NCBI GenBank assembly: GCA_963628785.1
Contig: CAVGGQ010000030.1
Span: forward strand, 1-22,522
DNA: 22,522 nt
Direction: 5' to 3'
Origin: Apopatocola sp963628785
GTDB taxonomy: Bacteria > Bacillota > Clostridia > Oscillospirales > Oscillospiraceae
Made by a program: the position numbers and the translations under genes. The notes beneath the pieces were generated by a model. That model searched no databases, was not told the origin of the DNA, and worked only from the letters and a program-made list of their open reading frames with translations. This document shows, one piece after another, positions 8,690-15,995 of the stretch; the stretch's first letter is position 1; each line of letters opens with the position of its first letter.

Positions 8690-8770
8690 TCCTTTTTTCG
8701 GTGAAAAAGAAACAATTCGAAAAAATGCGGCGAGTCGACCCGTTTGGCGCCTCTTTCGTCCGCAAAGGAA

Positions 8771-8799
8771 TTGCACTGTCGGCGGTTCTGTGATAAAGT
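8771..8799 (+). promoter_or_regulatory. Possible promoter of the VWA / LRR-BRCT / MoxR operon
   Basis: TTGCAC (8771-8776) is followed after 17 bases by TAAAGT (8794-8799), 25 bases before the AAGGAGG site of the VWA gene. The -10 match is only 4 of 6, so this is tentative. Confidence 0.4.
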
Positions 8800-8830
8800 A
8801 ACTATATACATGCTTTTAAGGAGGCACACT

Positions 8831-10249
8831 GTGGAGAACGGTACGCTTGAGAAGCTCTCGCAGGATACGCTGCGGCTGGCGCGGAATATGCTGCTGGTGA
8901 ATCTGCGCTTTCTGGATATGGCGCTAAGCCGTCTGGAGCCGGTGCAGATCAACGCCTCCACCATCCTCACGGACGGGCGGCACATCCTCTACCGGCCGGT
9001 CTATGTGCTTCGGCGTTACCGCACGGAGGCGGAGCTCCCCGCACGCGATTATCTGCACATTGTGCTGCACTGCATTTTCCGGCATATGTACGCCGCCTCG
9101 AACATGCAGCGCGAATACCGGGACCTCGCATGCGATATTGCCGTGGAAAACATCATCACGGAGCTCCATCTGCCCTGCGTCACCTCGGCGCGGGAATCGC
9201 GGCAGGCCGCCTACATCCATAAAATACAGGGCAGCGTCACCCACATGACGGCGGAGAAGATCCACGCTTTCCTGCGTGATGCGAAATTCGGCGAGCGGGA
9301 AATGGCCGAGATGCGCGAGTGTTTCGGCGCGGATGACCACGCCATTTGGTATATGCCGCCCGAACAGGCGCAGGCCTACTGCGGTATATCACCCGAAAAT
9401 AACGATAAGCCAAACGGCGACAAGAAAAAGGACGACGGCAAGCAAAAAAGCGGCAGCGCCGGCGAAAACGGATCGGGCGGCAGCGGGTCGGACGATAATT
9501 CGGTCGGTGTGAGTGCCGAGACGGCCGCCGACTGGCAGGAGATCTCCGAGCGCATGCAGGTCGACATGGAGGCATTCGGCAAGCGGCACGGCGTAGGCCC
9601 CGGCGCACTGACGCAGAATCTTGCGGCGGTGAATCGCGAGAAATACGACTACACCGCCTTCTTAAAGAAATTTGCCGTCATGAACGAAGTGATGCGCATC
9701 AACGACGACGAGTTTGACTATATCTTTTACACTTACGGTCTGCAGCTCTATCGGAAAATGCCGCTTATCGAGCCGCTGGAATATAAGGACGCGAAGCGCA
9801 TCCGCGAGTTTGTCATCGCCATCGACACCTCGGGTTCTACATCCGGCGAGCTTGTGCGGAAATTCGTACAGAAAACATACAACATCCTGCGATCCACGGA
9901 GACATTCGCCTCCAAGATCGATCTGCACATCATTCAGTGTGATGCCGCCATTCAGGAGGTCACGAAGATCACATCGACCGAGGATTTCGACCGGTATCTG
10001 AAGACCATGAAGATCCGCGGCCTCGGCGGTACGGACTTCCGCCCGGTGTTCTCCTATGTGGAGAAGCTCCGCGAGGAAAAGGAATTTCAAAACCTCAAGG
10101 GGCTCATCTACTTCACGGACGGCCGGGGAGATTTCCCGGCCAAAAAGCCGGACTACGATGTGGCTTTCGCTTTCATCGACGATGACTGCAACAACCCCGA
10201 TGTCCCGCCCTGGGCCATCAAGTTGGTGCTGCAAAGGGATGAGATATAA
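8831..10249 (+). CDS. VWA-domain protein with DUF2201-type metallopeptidase-like N-terminus
   Basis: A 472-residue protein, first gene of a three-gene operon. The N-terminal part (about 1-190) resembles the putative metallopeptidase half of DUF2201 proteins, but the usual HExxH is HIVLH (residues 76-80) followed by His85, so the catalytic Glu is missing. A charged Gly/Ser/Lys/Asp linker (about 188-225) leads to a C-terminal von Willebrand A domain with an intact MIDAS: DTSGST (332-337), Thr401 in GGTDF and Asp430 in YFTDG. The start is GTG at 8831 because AAGGAGG (8818-8824) lies 6 bases upstream; longer in-frame starts have no such site. VWA proteins of this kind usually act as adaptors for a MoxR AAA+ ATPase, which is encoded two genes downstream. 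No signal peptide, hence cytosolic. Confidence 0.85.
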   Translation: MENGTLEKLSQDTLRLARNMLLVNLRFLDMALSRLEPVQINASTILTDGRHILYRPVYVLRRYRTEAELPARDYLHIVLHCIFRHMYAASNMQREYRDLACDIAVENIITELHLPCVTSARESRQAAYIHKIQGSVTHMTAEKIHAFLRDAKFGEREMAEMRECFGADDHAIWYMPPEQAQAYCGISPENNDKPNGDKKKDDGKQKSGSAGENGSGGSGSDDNSVGVSAETAADWQEISERMQVDMEAFGKRHGVGPGALTQNLAAVNREKYDYTAFLKKFAVMNEVMRINDDEFDYIFYTYGLQLYRKMPLIEPLEYKDAKRIREFVIAIDTSGSTSGELVRKFVQKTYNILRSTETFASKIDLHIIQCDAAIQEVTKITSTEDFDRYLKTMKIRGLGGTDFRPVFSYVEKLREEKEFQNLKGLIYFTDGRGDFPAKKPDYDVAFAFIDDDCNNPDVPPWAIKLVLQRDEI

Positions 10250-10255
10250 AGAAAC

Positions 10256-11509
10256 ATGTCGGATTTTCGGATAAAGAACGGTGTGCTGAAAAAGTACACG
10301 GGCTCTGCCGCAGATGTCGTCATTCCGGACGGCGTAACGGCCATCGGCGACGGGGCGTTTGCCGTCTCCACGCCGTGGAAGAGCCATTTGAAAAGCGTTG
10401 TCATCCCGGATGGCGTGACCTCCGTCGGTGATAAGGCGTTTTATAACTGTGATAAGCTCGAGAGCATTACGATCCCCGAGAGCCTGACGGAATTCTGCTC
10501 CTGCCCGTTTCGCCGCTGCAAGGCGCTCGCGGACAGGCGAGGCATGCTGATTTTACGCAACATTCTCTTTGAATACACCGGCCGCAGCCGCACCGTCGTC
10601 ATTCCGGACGGCGTGACCGCCATCGGCGACCGGGCGTTCTCCTATTACAGTACGCTCATGAATGTGACCGTGCCGGAGAGCGTCACATTCATCGGTGAGT
10701 GGGCGTTCTACTGGTGCAACAACCTGCAGAGCATTACGATTCCGGAGACCGTGACGGTGCTCGGCAAGGAAGCATTTTACGGCTGCGTCGGGCTGAAGAG
10801 CATCACGCTCCCGAGCCGCTTCGGCCGAAGGCTGAATAAGATTCTCGGCACGGCCTGCGACCTCGCCATCCATATCGAGGATATCGCGCATGTGGAGGCA
10901 AAATACCGTCCCAGCTGTGCCGTCGGCTTCGCGGAGGACGGCCGCAGCTTGCAAGATGAAAACGGTCGGCGGTACGCCCGGTACATTAAAGCCAACGCCC
11001 CGCAACTCATCGGCACGGCCATGGCGCACCCCGCACTTTTCTATCTCATGGTGCGTGAACAGCTGATCGATGCGAAGGATGTCGAAGCCGTCACAGCGGC
11101 CGTGCAGGAGAGCGGAAACATGGAATTCATCGCCGAAATGCTCGAGTACGCAGACAGCGCCGTTTCCTCAGAGGAAAAAGAAGCGCTGCGTCTCGCACGC
11201 GAAGAGCGCGAGGAGCGCGTTGTGAGCTTTCTGTTCGATTCGGAAAAGCTCGACGCGATCGGCGGCAAAACGCTGGCCGTGTGCGGAAGGCTCAAAACCT
11301 TCGCAAGCCGCGAGGAATTCCGCGCGTGTCTCGAGGCCGCCGGTACCGCACTCGCGGAAAAGCCCGGCGAGGGCGTACATTATCTTATTACGAATTCCGC
11401 GCGTACGAGAGCTGTCGAGAAGGCCGAAGCCCTCGGCATCCCTTGCATCGGCGAAAATGAATTCAATGAAATGATCGGAAGAACGAGAGAAGAAGGAAAT
11501 AAATTATGA
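10256..11509 (+). CDS. BspA-type leucine-rich repeat protein with C-terminal BRCT domain
   Basis: A 417-residue protein between the VWA and MoxR genes. Residues 1 to about 195 are BspA/LRR_5 repeats, seen as recurring VVIPDGVTAIGDxAF and SITIPExVT units. A helical middle region (about 200-325) has no clear family match. Residues about 335-409 look like a BRCT domain of the NAD-dependent DNA ligase type: GGKTLAVCGRL, then EAAGTAL, HYLITN, KAEALGIPCIGENEF. There is no signal peptide or cell-wall anchor, unlike most BspA-type proteins, so it probably works inside the cell. The gene starts 6 bases after the VWA stop with only a weak ribosome binding site, suggesting coupling, and overlaps the MoxR start by 4 bases (ATGA). 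Function unknown; a recognition or targeting subunit for the VWA-MoxR pair is inference. Confidence 0.82.
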   Translation: MSDFRIKNGVLKKYTGSAADVVIPDGVTAIGDGAFAVSTPWKSHLKSVVIPDGVTSVGDKAFYNCDKLESITIPESLTEFCSCPFRRCKALADRRGMLILRNILFEYTGRSRTVVIPDGVTAIGDRAFSYYSTLMNVTVPESVTFIGEWAFYWCNNLQSITIPETVTVLGKEAFYGCVGLKSITLPSRFGRRLNKILGTACDLAIHIEDIAHVEAKYRPSCAVGFAEDGRSLQDENGRRYARYIKANAPQLIGTAMAHPALFYLMVREQLIDAKDVEAVTAAVQESGNMEFIAEMLEYADSAVSSEEKEALRLAREEREERVVSFLFDSEKLDAIGGKTLAVCGRLKTFASREEFRACLEAAGTALAEKPGEGVHYLITNSARTRAVEKAEALGIPCIGENEFNEMIGRTREEGNKL

Positions 11510-13023
11510 ACATCAAGCAGGCAAAAGAGGAAATTCAGAACGCCATCAAAGCGTATTTCACGAAGGACGAATTCGGAAACTACATGATCCCTGTGGAGCG
11601 GCAGCGCCCGGTGTTTCTGATGGGCCCTCCGGGCATCGGCAAAACGGCCATCATGGAGCAGATCGCATCGGAGCTCGGAGTGGGGCTCGTGAGCTATTCC
11701 ATGACGCACCACACGCGCCAGTCGGCACTCGGCCTTCCGTTCATTGAAAAGAAGGTGTATGGCGGCAAGGAGTACAGCGTGTCCGAGTACACGATGTCCG
11801 AGATCATCGCCTCCGTTTACGATATGCAGGAGCAGACCGGACTCAAAGAGGGCATTCTCTTCCTCGATGAGATCAACTGCGTTTCCGAGACGCTCGCGCC
11901 CGCCATGCTGCAGTTCCTGCAGTACAAAATTTTCGGGCGTCACCGCGTACCGGACGGCTGGATCGTTGTCACAGCCGGCAACCCGCCGGAGTACAACAAC
12001 TCCGTGCGCGAGTTCGACATCGTCACATGGGATCGTCTCAAGCGCATCGATGTGGAGCCGGACTACGATGTCTGGAAAGAATACGCCTATGAGAAGGGAA
12101 CACACGCCGCCATTCTCACATATCTCGACATCAAGAAGGCGGACTTCTACAAAATCGAAACGACCGTGGACGGCAAAAGTTTCGTGACCGCCCGCGGCTG
12201 GAGCGACCTTTCCGACATGATGCGCCTTTATGAGCAGAACGGTATCACGGTCAGCGAGCGGCTCATCGCGCAGTATCTGCAGAATCGACAGATCGCCAAA
12301 AACTTTGCCGTATACTACGACCTGTTCAACAAATATAAATCCGATTATCAGGTGGACAAGATCCTCGCCGGTCACGCACCGGAGGAGATCAAAGCGCGCG
12401 CCCTGGCGGCCAAATTCGACGAACGGCTCGCCCTGCTCGGCCTCATCCTCGATGCCGTGACGGCAGAGCTCCGCAAAGTCATTCTCTCCGAGTCGGCACT
12501 CACGCAGCTCTTGAACGCGCTCAAGGACATTCGCCTGCGTCTGGCCTCTCCCGGCACGGATCCCGCCGGAGCGATCGAAGCAAAGATTAGTGAACTGCGG
12601 CATGAGATCACTGCCGGAAAAACGGCTTCGACCCTGTCCGCAGATGCAGAGTACACCCTCCGCAGCACGGCAGCAGTGCTCGGCGAAATGAGCCGGATCC
12701 TCGTAAAAGAAGCGCCCGCCGATGGCCGCGCCGCCTTCCGCATTTTGAAGGGTGAATTTGATAAGCGCACCGCCGCGCTCAAAACGCTGGCCGCCGACGC
12801 CGGCGCGCATCTCTCCAATGCCTTCCGCTTCTGCGAAGATGTCTTCGGTGAGGGACAGGAGATTCTGATCTTCGTGACTGAACTCACCATCAGCCACTAC
12901 TGCTCCCGCTTCATCAGCCGCTACGGCTGCAAAGAATACTTTGCCCACAACAAAGAACTTCTCTTCTACGAACGCCAATCCCAAATTGCCGCCCAACTCG
13001 ACAAATTGGAGCTGGCTGAGTAA
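11506..13023 (+). CDS. MoxR-type AAA+ ATPase
   Basis: A 505-residue ATPase. The AAA+ core fills the first 300 residues: Walker A GPPGIGKT (40-47), Walker B ILFLDE (117-122), sensor-1 Asn in TAGNP (157-161) and a candidate arginine-finger segment WDRLKRI (175-181). The mobile SVREFD segment and the large-subunit order fit the MoxR/RavA clade. The C-terminal 200 residues (about 310-505) are mainly helical and extend well beyond a minimal MoxR protein; they may form a partner-binding platform. MoxR ATPases typically remodel or activate targets with a VWA partner, here encoded at the start of the operon. The ATG overlaps the LRR-BRCT stop (ATGA) with AGAAGGAAA just upstream, and a hairpin follows the stop, so it is the last gene. 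Confidence 0.92.
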   Translation: MNIKQAKEEIQNAIKAYFTKDEFGNYMIPVERQRPVFLMGPPGIGKTAIMEQIASELGVGLVSYSMTHHTRQSALGLPFIEKKVYGGKEYSVSEYTMSEIIASVYDMQEQTGLKEGILFLDEINCVSETLAPAMLQFLQYKIFGRHRVPDGWIVVTAGNPPEYNNSVREFDIVTWDRLKRIDVEPDYDVWKEYAYEKGTHAAILTYLDIKKADFYKIETTVDGKSFVTARGWSDLSDMMRLYEQNGITVSERLIAQYLQNRQIAKNFAVYYDLFNKYKSDYQVDKILAGHAPEEIKARALAAKFDERLALLGLILDAVTAELRKVILSESALTQLLNALKDIRLRLASPGTDPAGAIEAKISELRHEITAGKTASTLSADAEYTLRSTAAVLGEMSRILVKEAPADGRAAFRILKGEFDKRTAALKTLAADAGAHLSNAFRFCEDVFGEGQEILIFVTELTISHYCSRFISRYGCKEYFAHNKELLFYERQSQIAAQLDKLELAE

Positions 13024-13031
13024 ATGCAAGA

Positions 13032-13059
13032 GGCTGCCTCGAAATGATCTGAGGCAGCC
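13032..13059 (+). terminator. Terminator-like hairpin after the MoxR operon
   Basis: A perfect 9-bp stem (GGCTGCCTC at 13032-13040 and its complement at 13051-13059) has a 10-base loop and starts 9 bases after the stop codon. The following AAACTTTG is a poor T-tract, so termination may be partial. Confidence 0.6.
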
Positions 13060-13167
13060 AAACTTTGTGTATGGCAAGGCTGGATGACGCAGAGTCAGCA
13101 AAAAAGATCCGCAAAGCGCCGCAGACAATATTGTACGGTGCTGCCTTAGTGTATGGTCATTCTGCTA

Positions 13168-13196
13168 TTGACAATTCAAAATATTGCGGGTAGTAT
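13168..13196 (+). promoter_or_regulatory. Promoter before the deacetylase lipoprotein gene
   Basis: Consensus TTGACA (13168-13173) and TAGTAT (13191-13196) are separated by 17 bases. The predicted start near 13203 is only about 3 bases before the ATG at 13206, which would make the mRNA nearly leaderless, so either the promoter or the use of the GGGGG site is in doubt. Confidence 0.45.
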
Positions 13197-13205
13197 GTGG
13201 GGGCT

Positions 13206-14351
13206 ATGAAGAAATTCTTTTTTATTCTTTTTCTTGCTCTCTCGCTGCTTTTGACGGCAGGGTGTTCGGAGGCGGCTTTAGATCTGTTCTTCCCGGAGGC
13301 TTCGCCGACGGCGGTGAGTGAGGCTCCCGTCTCCTCTACGACCGAGCCGACTGCAACGCCCGAGCCTACAGCCCCCCCGGAACCCACCGCCGAACCGCTT
13401 GCAGCCTATACCGGCGAGATACGGCACATATTCTTCCACAGTCTCATCGTCTATCCCGAGATGATATTCACCGACCGCGAGACGCCGATGGGCGGTTACA
13501 ATGCCGGTTTTTCGGAAAAGGCGGAGCTGGAAAAGATCCTGCCGCAACTCTACGAGCGCGGGTATGTGCTCTACGATCTCAACGAGTGCTATGAAATGGT
13601 CGACGGCCGGATGCAGCGCAAGGAGATTCTCCTGCCCGAGGGGAAAATGCCGCTCATTCTCTCCGTGGATGACGTGGCTTACGCCTACGGCGACGGGTAC
13701 GCGAGCCGACTGTATGTGGACGAAAACGGTGATCTTCTCTACGAGGTGCCGAATCCCTCCGGCGGCGTGGATATCATGCCCGACGGCGATGTGATGGGCG
13801 TAGTCGATGCGTTTGTGGAAGAGCATCCCGATTTTGCGTGGAACGGCCACAAGGGCACGATCGCGCTGACCGGCTTTCAGGGCGCGTTCGGCTACGAGAG
13901 CTACGATGATCCCGACTGCCAAGTCGAGATAAAAAAAGTCGCCGATGCGCTGCGCGCGGAGGGTTGGAATTTTGCCAGCCACAGCTATACGCACAATTCC
14001 GGTGTATACGGCTTCTGGGGCAGCGGCTGCATCCCCGATAAGATCTATTATGACATCAACAAATGGGTCGACCGCGTGACGCCGTGGATCGGCGAGACGA
14101 ATCTCTTCCTCGCCCCCTTCGGCTACCGCGCCACCGGCGAAGCGCTGCAATACATTCTCGACGCCGGGTTCAACATCTACTGCACCGTGGATGACCATGT
14201 GGTCAACGAGCTGTACGACAACTACGCACTTCAGTCGCGCATCGAGATCGGCGGCTACTCCATGACCTACTACACCGACCTCCTCAACGAGCTCTTCTTC
14301 GATGTAGACAGCGTCCTGGACCCCGACCGCCCGCCGGTCATATACGAATAG
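13206..14351 (+). CDS. Polysaccharide deacetylase-like lipoprotein
   Basis: A 381-residue exported lipoprotein. A type II signal peptide ends in the lipobox LTAGC, followed by a low-complexity Thr/Pro/Glu linker (about 40-65) that would hold the enzyme away from the membrane. The rest matches the NodB/polysaccharide deacetylase fold in a divergent form: LSVDDV (in place of the usual TFDDG), HSYTH as the HxxxxH-type zinc motif, and APFGYR in place of RPPYG. The conserved Asp and two His are present, so metal-dependent removal of acetyl groups from cell-wall or extracellular glycans is plausible but not proved. The ATG at 13206 is set by the signal peptide; GGGGG lies immediately upstream. It is transcribed alone, between two terminator-like hairpins. 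Confidence 0.85.
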   Translation: MKKFFFILFLALSLLLTAGCSEAALDLFFPEASPTAVSEAPVSSTTEPTATPEPTAPPEPTAEPLAAYTGEIRHIFFHSLIVYPEMIFTDRETPMGGYNAGFSEKAELEKILPQLYERGYVLYDLNECYEMVDGRMQRKEILLPEGKMPLILSVDDVAYAYGDGYASRLYVDENGDLLYEVPNPSGGVDIMPDGDVMGVVDAFVEEHPDFAWNGHKGTIALTGFQGAFGYESYDDPDCQVEIKKVADALRAEGWNFASHSYTHNSGVYGFWGSGCIPDKIYYDINKWVDRVTPWIGETNLFLAPFGYRATGEALQYILDAGFNIYCTVDDHVVNELYDNYALQSRIEIGGYSMTYYTDLLNELFFDVDSVLDPDRPPVIYE

Positions 14352-14364
14352 CGCCCATAAATGC

Positions 14365-14414
14365 AAAGCGCAAAACATCCGCTCACCGAAATGGCGAGCG
14401 GATGTTTGCGCTTT
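14365..14414. terminator. Strong bidirectional terminator
   Basis: A stem of about 19 bp with one bulged A (arms 14365-14384 and 14396-14414) and an 11-base loop lies between the convergent lipoprotein (stop 14351) and FGGY kinase (stop 14421) genes. On the plus strand it is followed by ATACGGCTATTTTGTTTTC. This is the most stable hairpin in the window after 21288-21333. Confidence 0.85.
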
Positions 14415-14420
14415 ATACGG

Positions 14421-15971
14421 CTATTTTGTTTTCTTCGTAATAGCTCCCAAAAGCTTATGCAGTGGGGTCACGGTGCGGTAGTAGCGGCGGTAGACTTCGG
14501 TGTAGATCTTCTTGTAGAGCTTGTGCTCCTCTTTGTCCGGCGTGAATGTGTCGCGGATGCGGACCATGTGGGCAATGGCGTCCTCGTAGGTGGCGTATTC
14601 ACCGAGCGCGATGAAGGAGCAGATGGCGGCGCCGAGGGCGCACGATTCGTTCGTCTGGATGCGTGAGACCGGAAGCCCGAACATATTCGCCGTGATCTGG
14701 CAGATCTCGTCGCTGCGGCTGCCGCCGCCGCCAAGATACAAATGGCGGATCTTCAGTCCCGAGCGGTGCTCCATGCCGTACATGCCGTCCACGAGGGCAA
14801 AGTTCAGCCCCTCGACGATGGCGCGGTACATGTGGTATTTCGTGTGGTGGTCGGTGAACCCGATCATTGCTCCGCGAGTGTTCGGCGTGGAAAGCCCCGG
14901 CGTCCAGTGCGGGAGCACGAGCAGACCGTCGCTTCCGGCGGGAACATCGCAGAGATGCTTATTGAGGAGTTCCTCCGCGGAGCAACCGAGCGCTTTGGCC
15001 GCTGCGGCTTCTTCCTGCGCAAAGTTCTGCTTGAACCACGTGAGCATCCAGTAGCCGCGCAGGATCTGAATTTCGGGGTTATACATGTCGTTCGGGACGG
15101 CGGGGTATGCCGGCATGAAAGGCGTAGGCTCAAAGTATTTTTTGCATGTAAATTGCACGGTGCAGCTCGTACCGAACGAGAGTGCCGCCTGATCCTCGCG
15201 GATGACGGAAAGGCCGATAGTCTCGCACCCCTTGTCCGAACCGGTAGCCAGGATCGGCAGCCCCTCCGGAATGCCGGTCAGACGCGACGCCTCGGGCGTA
15301 ATGCCGCCGAGTACGGTGCCGGACGGCACGATCTCGCACAGCTTTTCCTGCGGGATGTCGTACACGCAGCGCGTGAGCCCGTTTTTGTCCCAGGTACGGG
15401 TCTTATAATCATACGGGATCTTCGCGAGAAGGCTCGCGCTGCTGTCCGCCACGCGCCCGGTAAGCCGGTAGTTGAGGTAGGTTGACAGGCAGACATACTT
15501 ATCCGTGGCCGCCCACAGCTCCGGCTCGTTTTCGGAGATCCAGTTGCACGCCGAGGTACGGTGGAGCATATCGATGGTCTCGGTCATGCCCACGAGCGCG
15601 AAGAGCGCCCTGCGGTCGGTGGGAATGGGCTTCGGGTGCTCGGCCTGCCGCTGATCCATCCAGAGAATGCAGTCGCGCAGTGGGCGGCCGTCTTTGCCCA
15701 TGCACACGGTCGTATCGCGGAAGACTGTCACAGCGGCACTTTTGGCGCGGGCAAAGTCCTCCGGTGAGCTGACCTTCAGCCGCTGCGACACGGCGCACAT
15801 ATGCTCAAAATAGAAATCCGGCCGCTGCTCCGCCCAGTTGGGATTCCGTGAATAATAGGCCTGCTCGTAGACATTCTGTGCCGTGTGCAGAATGTCACCC
15901 GACGAATTGATCAGCATCGCGCGCACGCTCTGCGTCCCGACATCAAATATCAGCACCACCGAATCGTTCAT
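14421..15971 (-). CDS. FGGY-family carbohydrate kinase
   Basis: A 516-residue cytosolic sugar kinase. The N-terminal phosphate-binding segment is FDVGTQSVRAML (about 9-20). Other FGGY landmarks are DCILWMDQR, ATGSDKGCET, SFGTSCTVQF, and the C-terminal nucleotide-site stretch LYLGGGGSRSDEICQITANMFG followed by ALGAAICSFIALGEY. It is not GlpK: the GlpK-specific AGDQQ and KNTYGTG motifs are absent. The overall pattern is nearer to the xylulokinase/ribulokinase side of the family, but the substrate cannot be named. The stop is 7 bases from a bidirectional terminator. The gene begins 24 bases after the ppk1 stop with only a weak ribosome binding site, so it appears to be the last gene of the polyphosphate operon, an unexpected partner. 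Confidence 0.88.
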   Translation of the reverse strand: MNDSVVLIFDVGTQSVRAMLINSSGDILHTAQNVYEQAYYSRNPNWAEQRPDFYFEHMCAVSQRLKVSSPEDFARAKSAAVTVFRDTTVCMGKDGRPLRDCILWMDQRQAEHPKPIPTDRRALFALVGMTETIDMLHRTSACNWISENEPELWAATDKYVCLSTYLNYRLTGRVADSSASLLAKIPYDYKTRTWDKNGLTRCVYDIPQEKLCEIVPSGTVLGGITPEASRLTGIPEGLPILATGSDKGCETIGLSVIREDQAALSFGTSCTVQFTCKKYFEPTPFMPAYPAVPNDMYNPEIQILRGYWMLTWFKQNFAQEEAAAAKALGCSAEELLNKHLCDVPAGSDGLLVLPHWTPGLSTPNTRGAMIGFTDHHTKYHMYRAIVEGLNFALVDGMYGMEHRSGLKIRHLYLGGGGSRSDEICQITANMFGLPVSRIQTNESCALGAAICSFIALGEYATYEDAIAHMVRIRDTFTPDKEEHKLYKKIYTEVYRRYYRTVTPLHKLLGAITKKTK

Positions 15972-15995
15972 TATCTTGAAAGCCTCGATTCACAA

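Noticed and set aside
11380..13128. A 582-codon open frame on the minus strand opposite the MoxR gene
   Set aside because: It is antisense to an ATPase with intact Walker motifs, has no ribosome binding site and resembles nothing I know.
13071..13193. A 40-codon plus-strand frame between the MoxR operon and the lipoprotein gene
   Set aside because: The translation looks mildly protein-like, but it has no ribosome binding site, overlaps the promoter elements and has no recognisable family.
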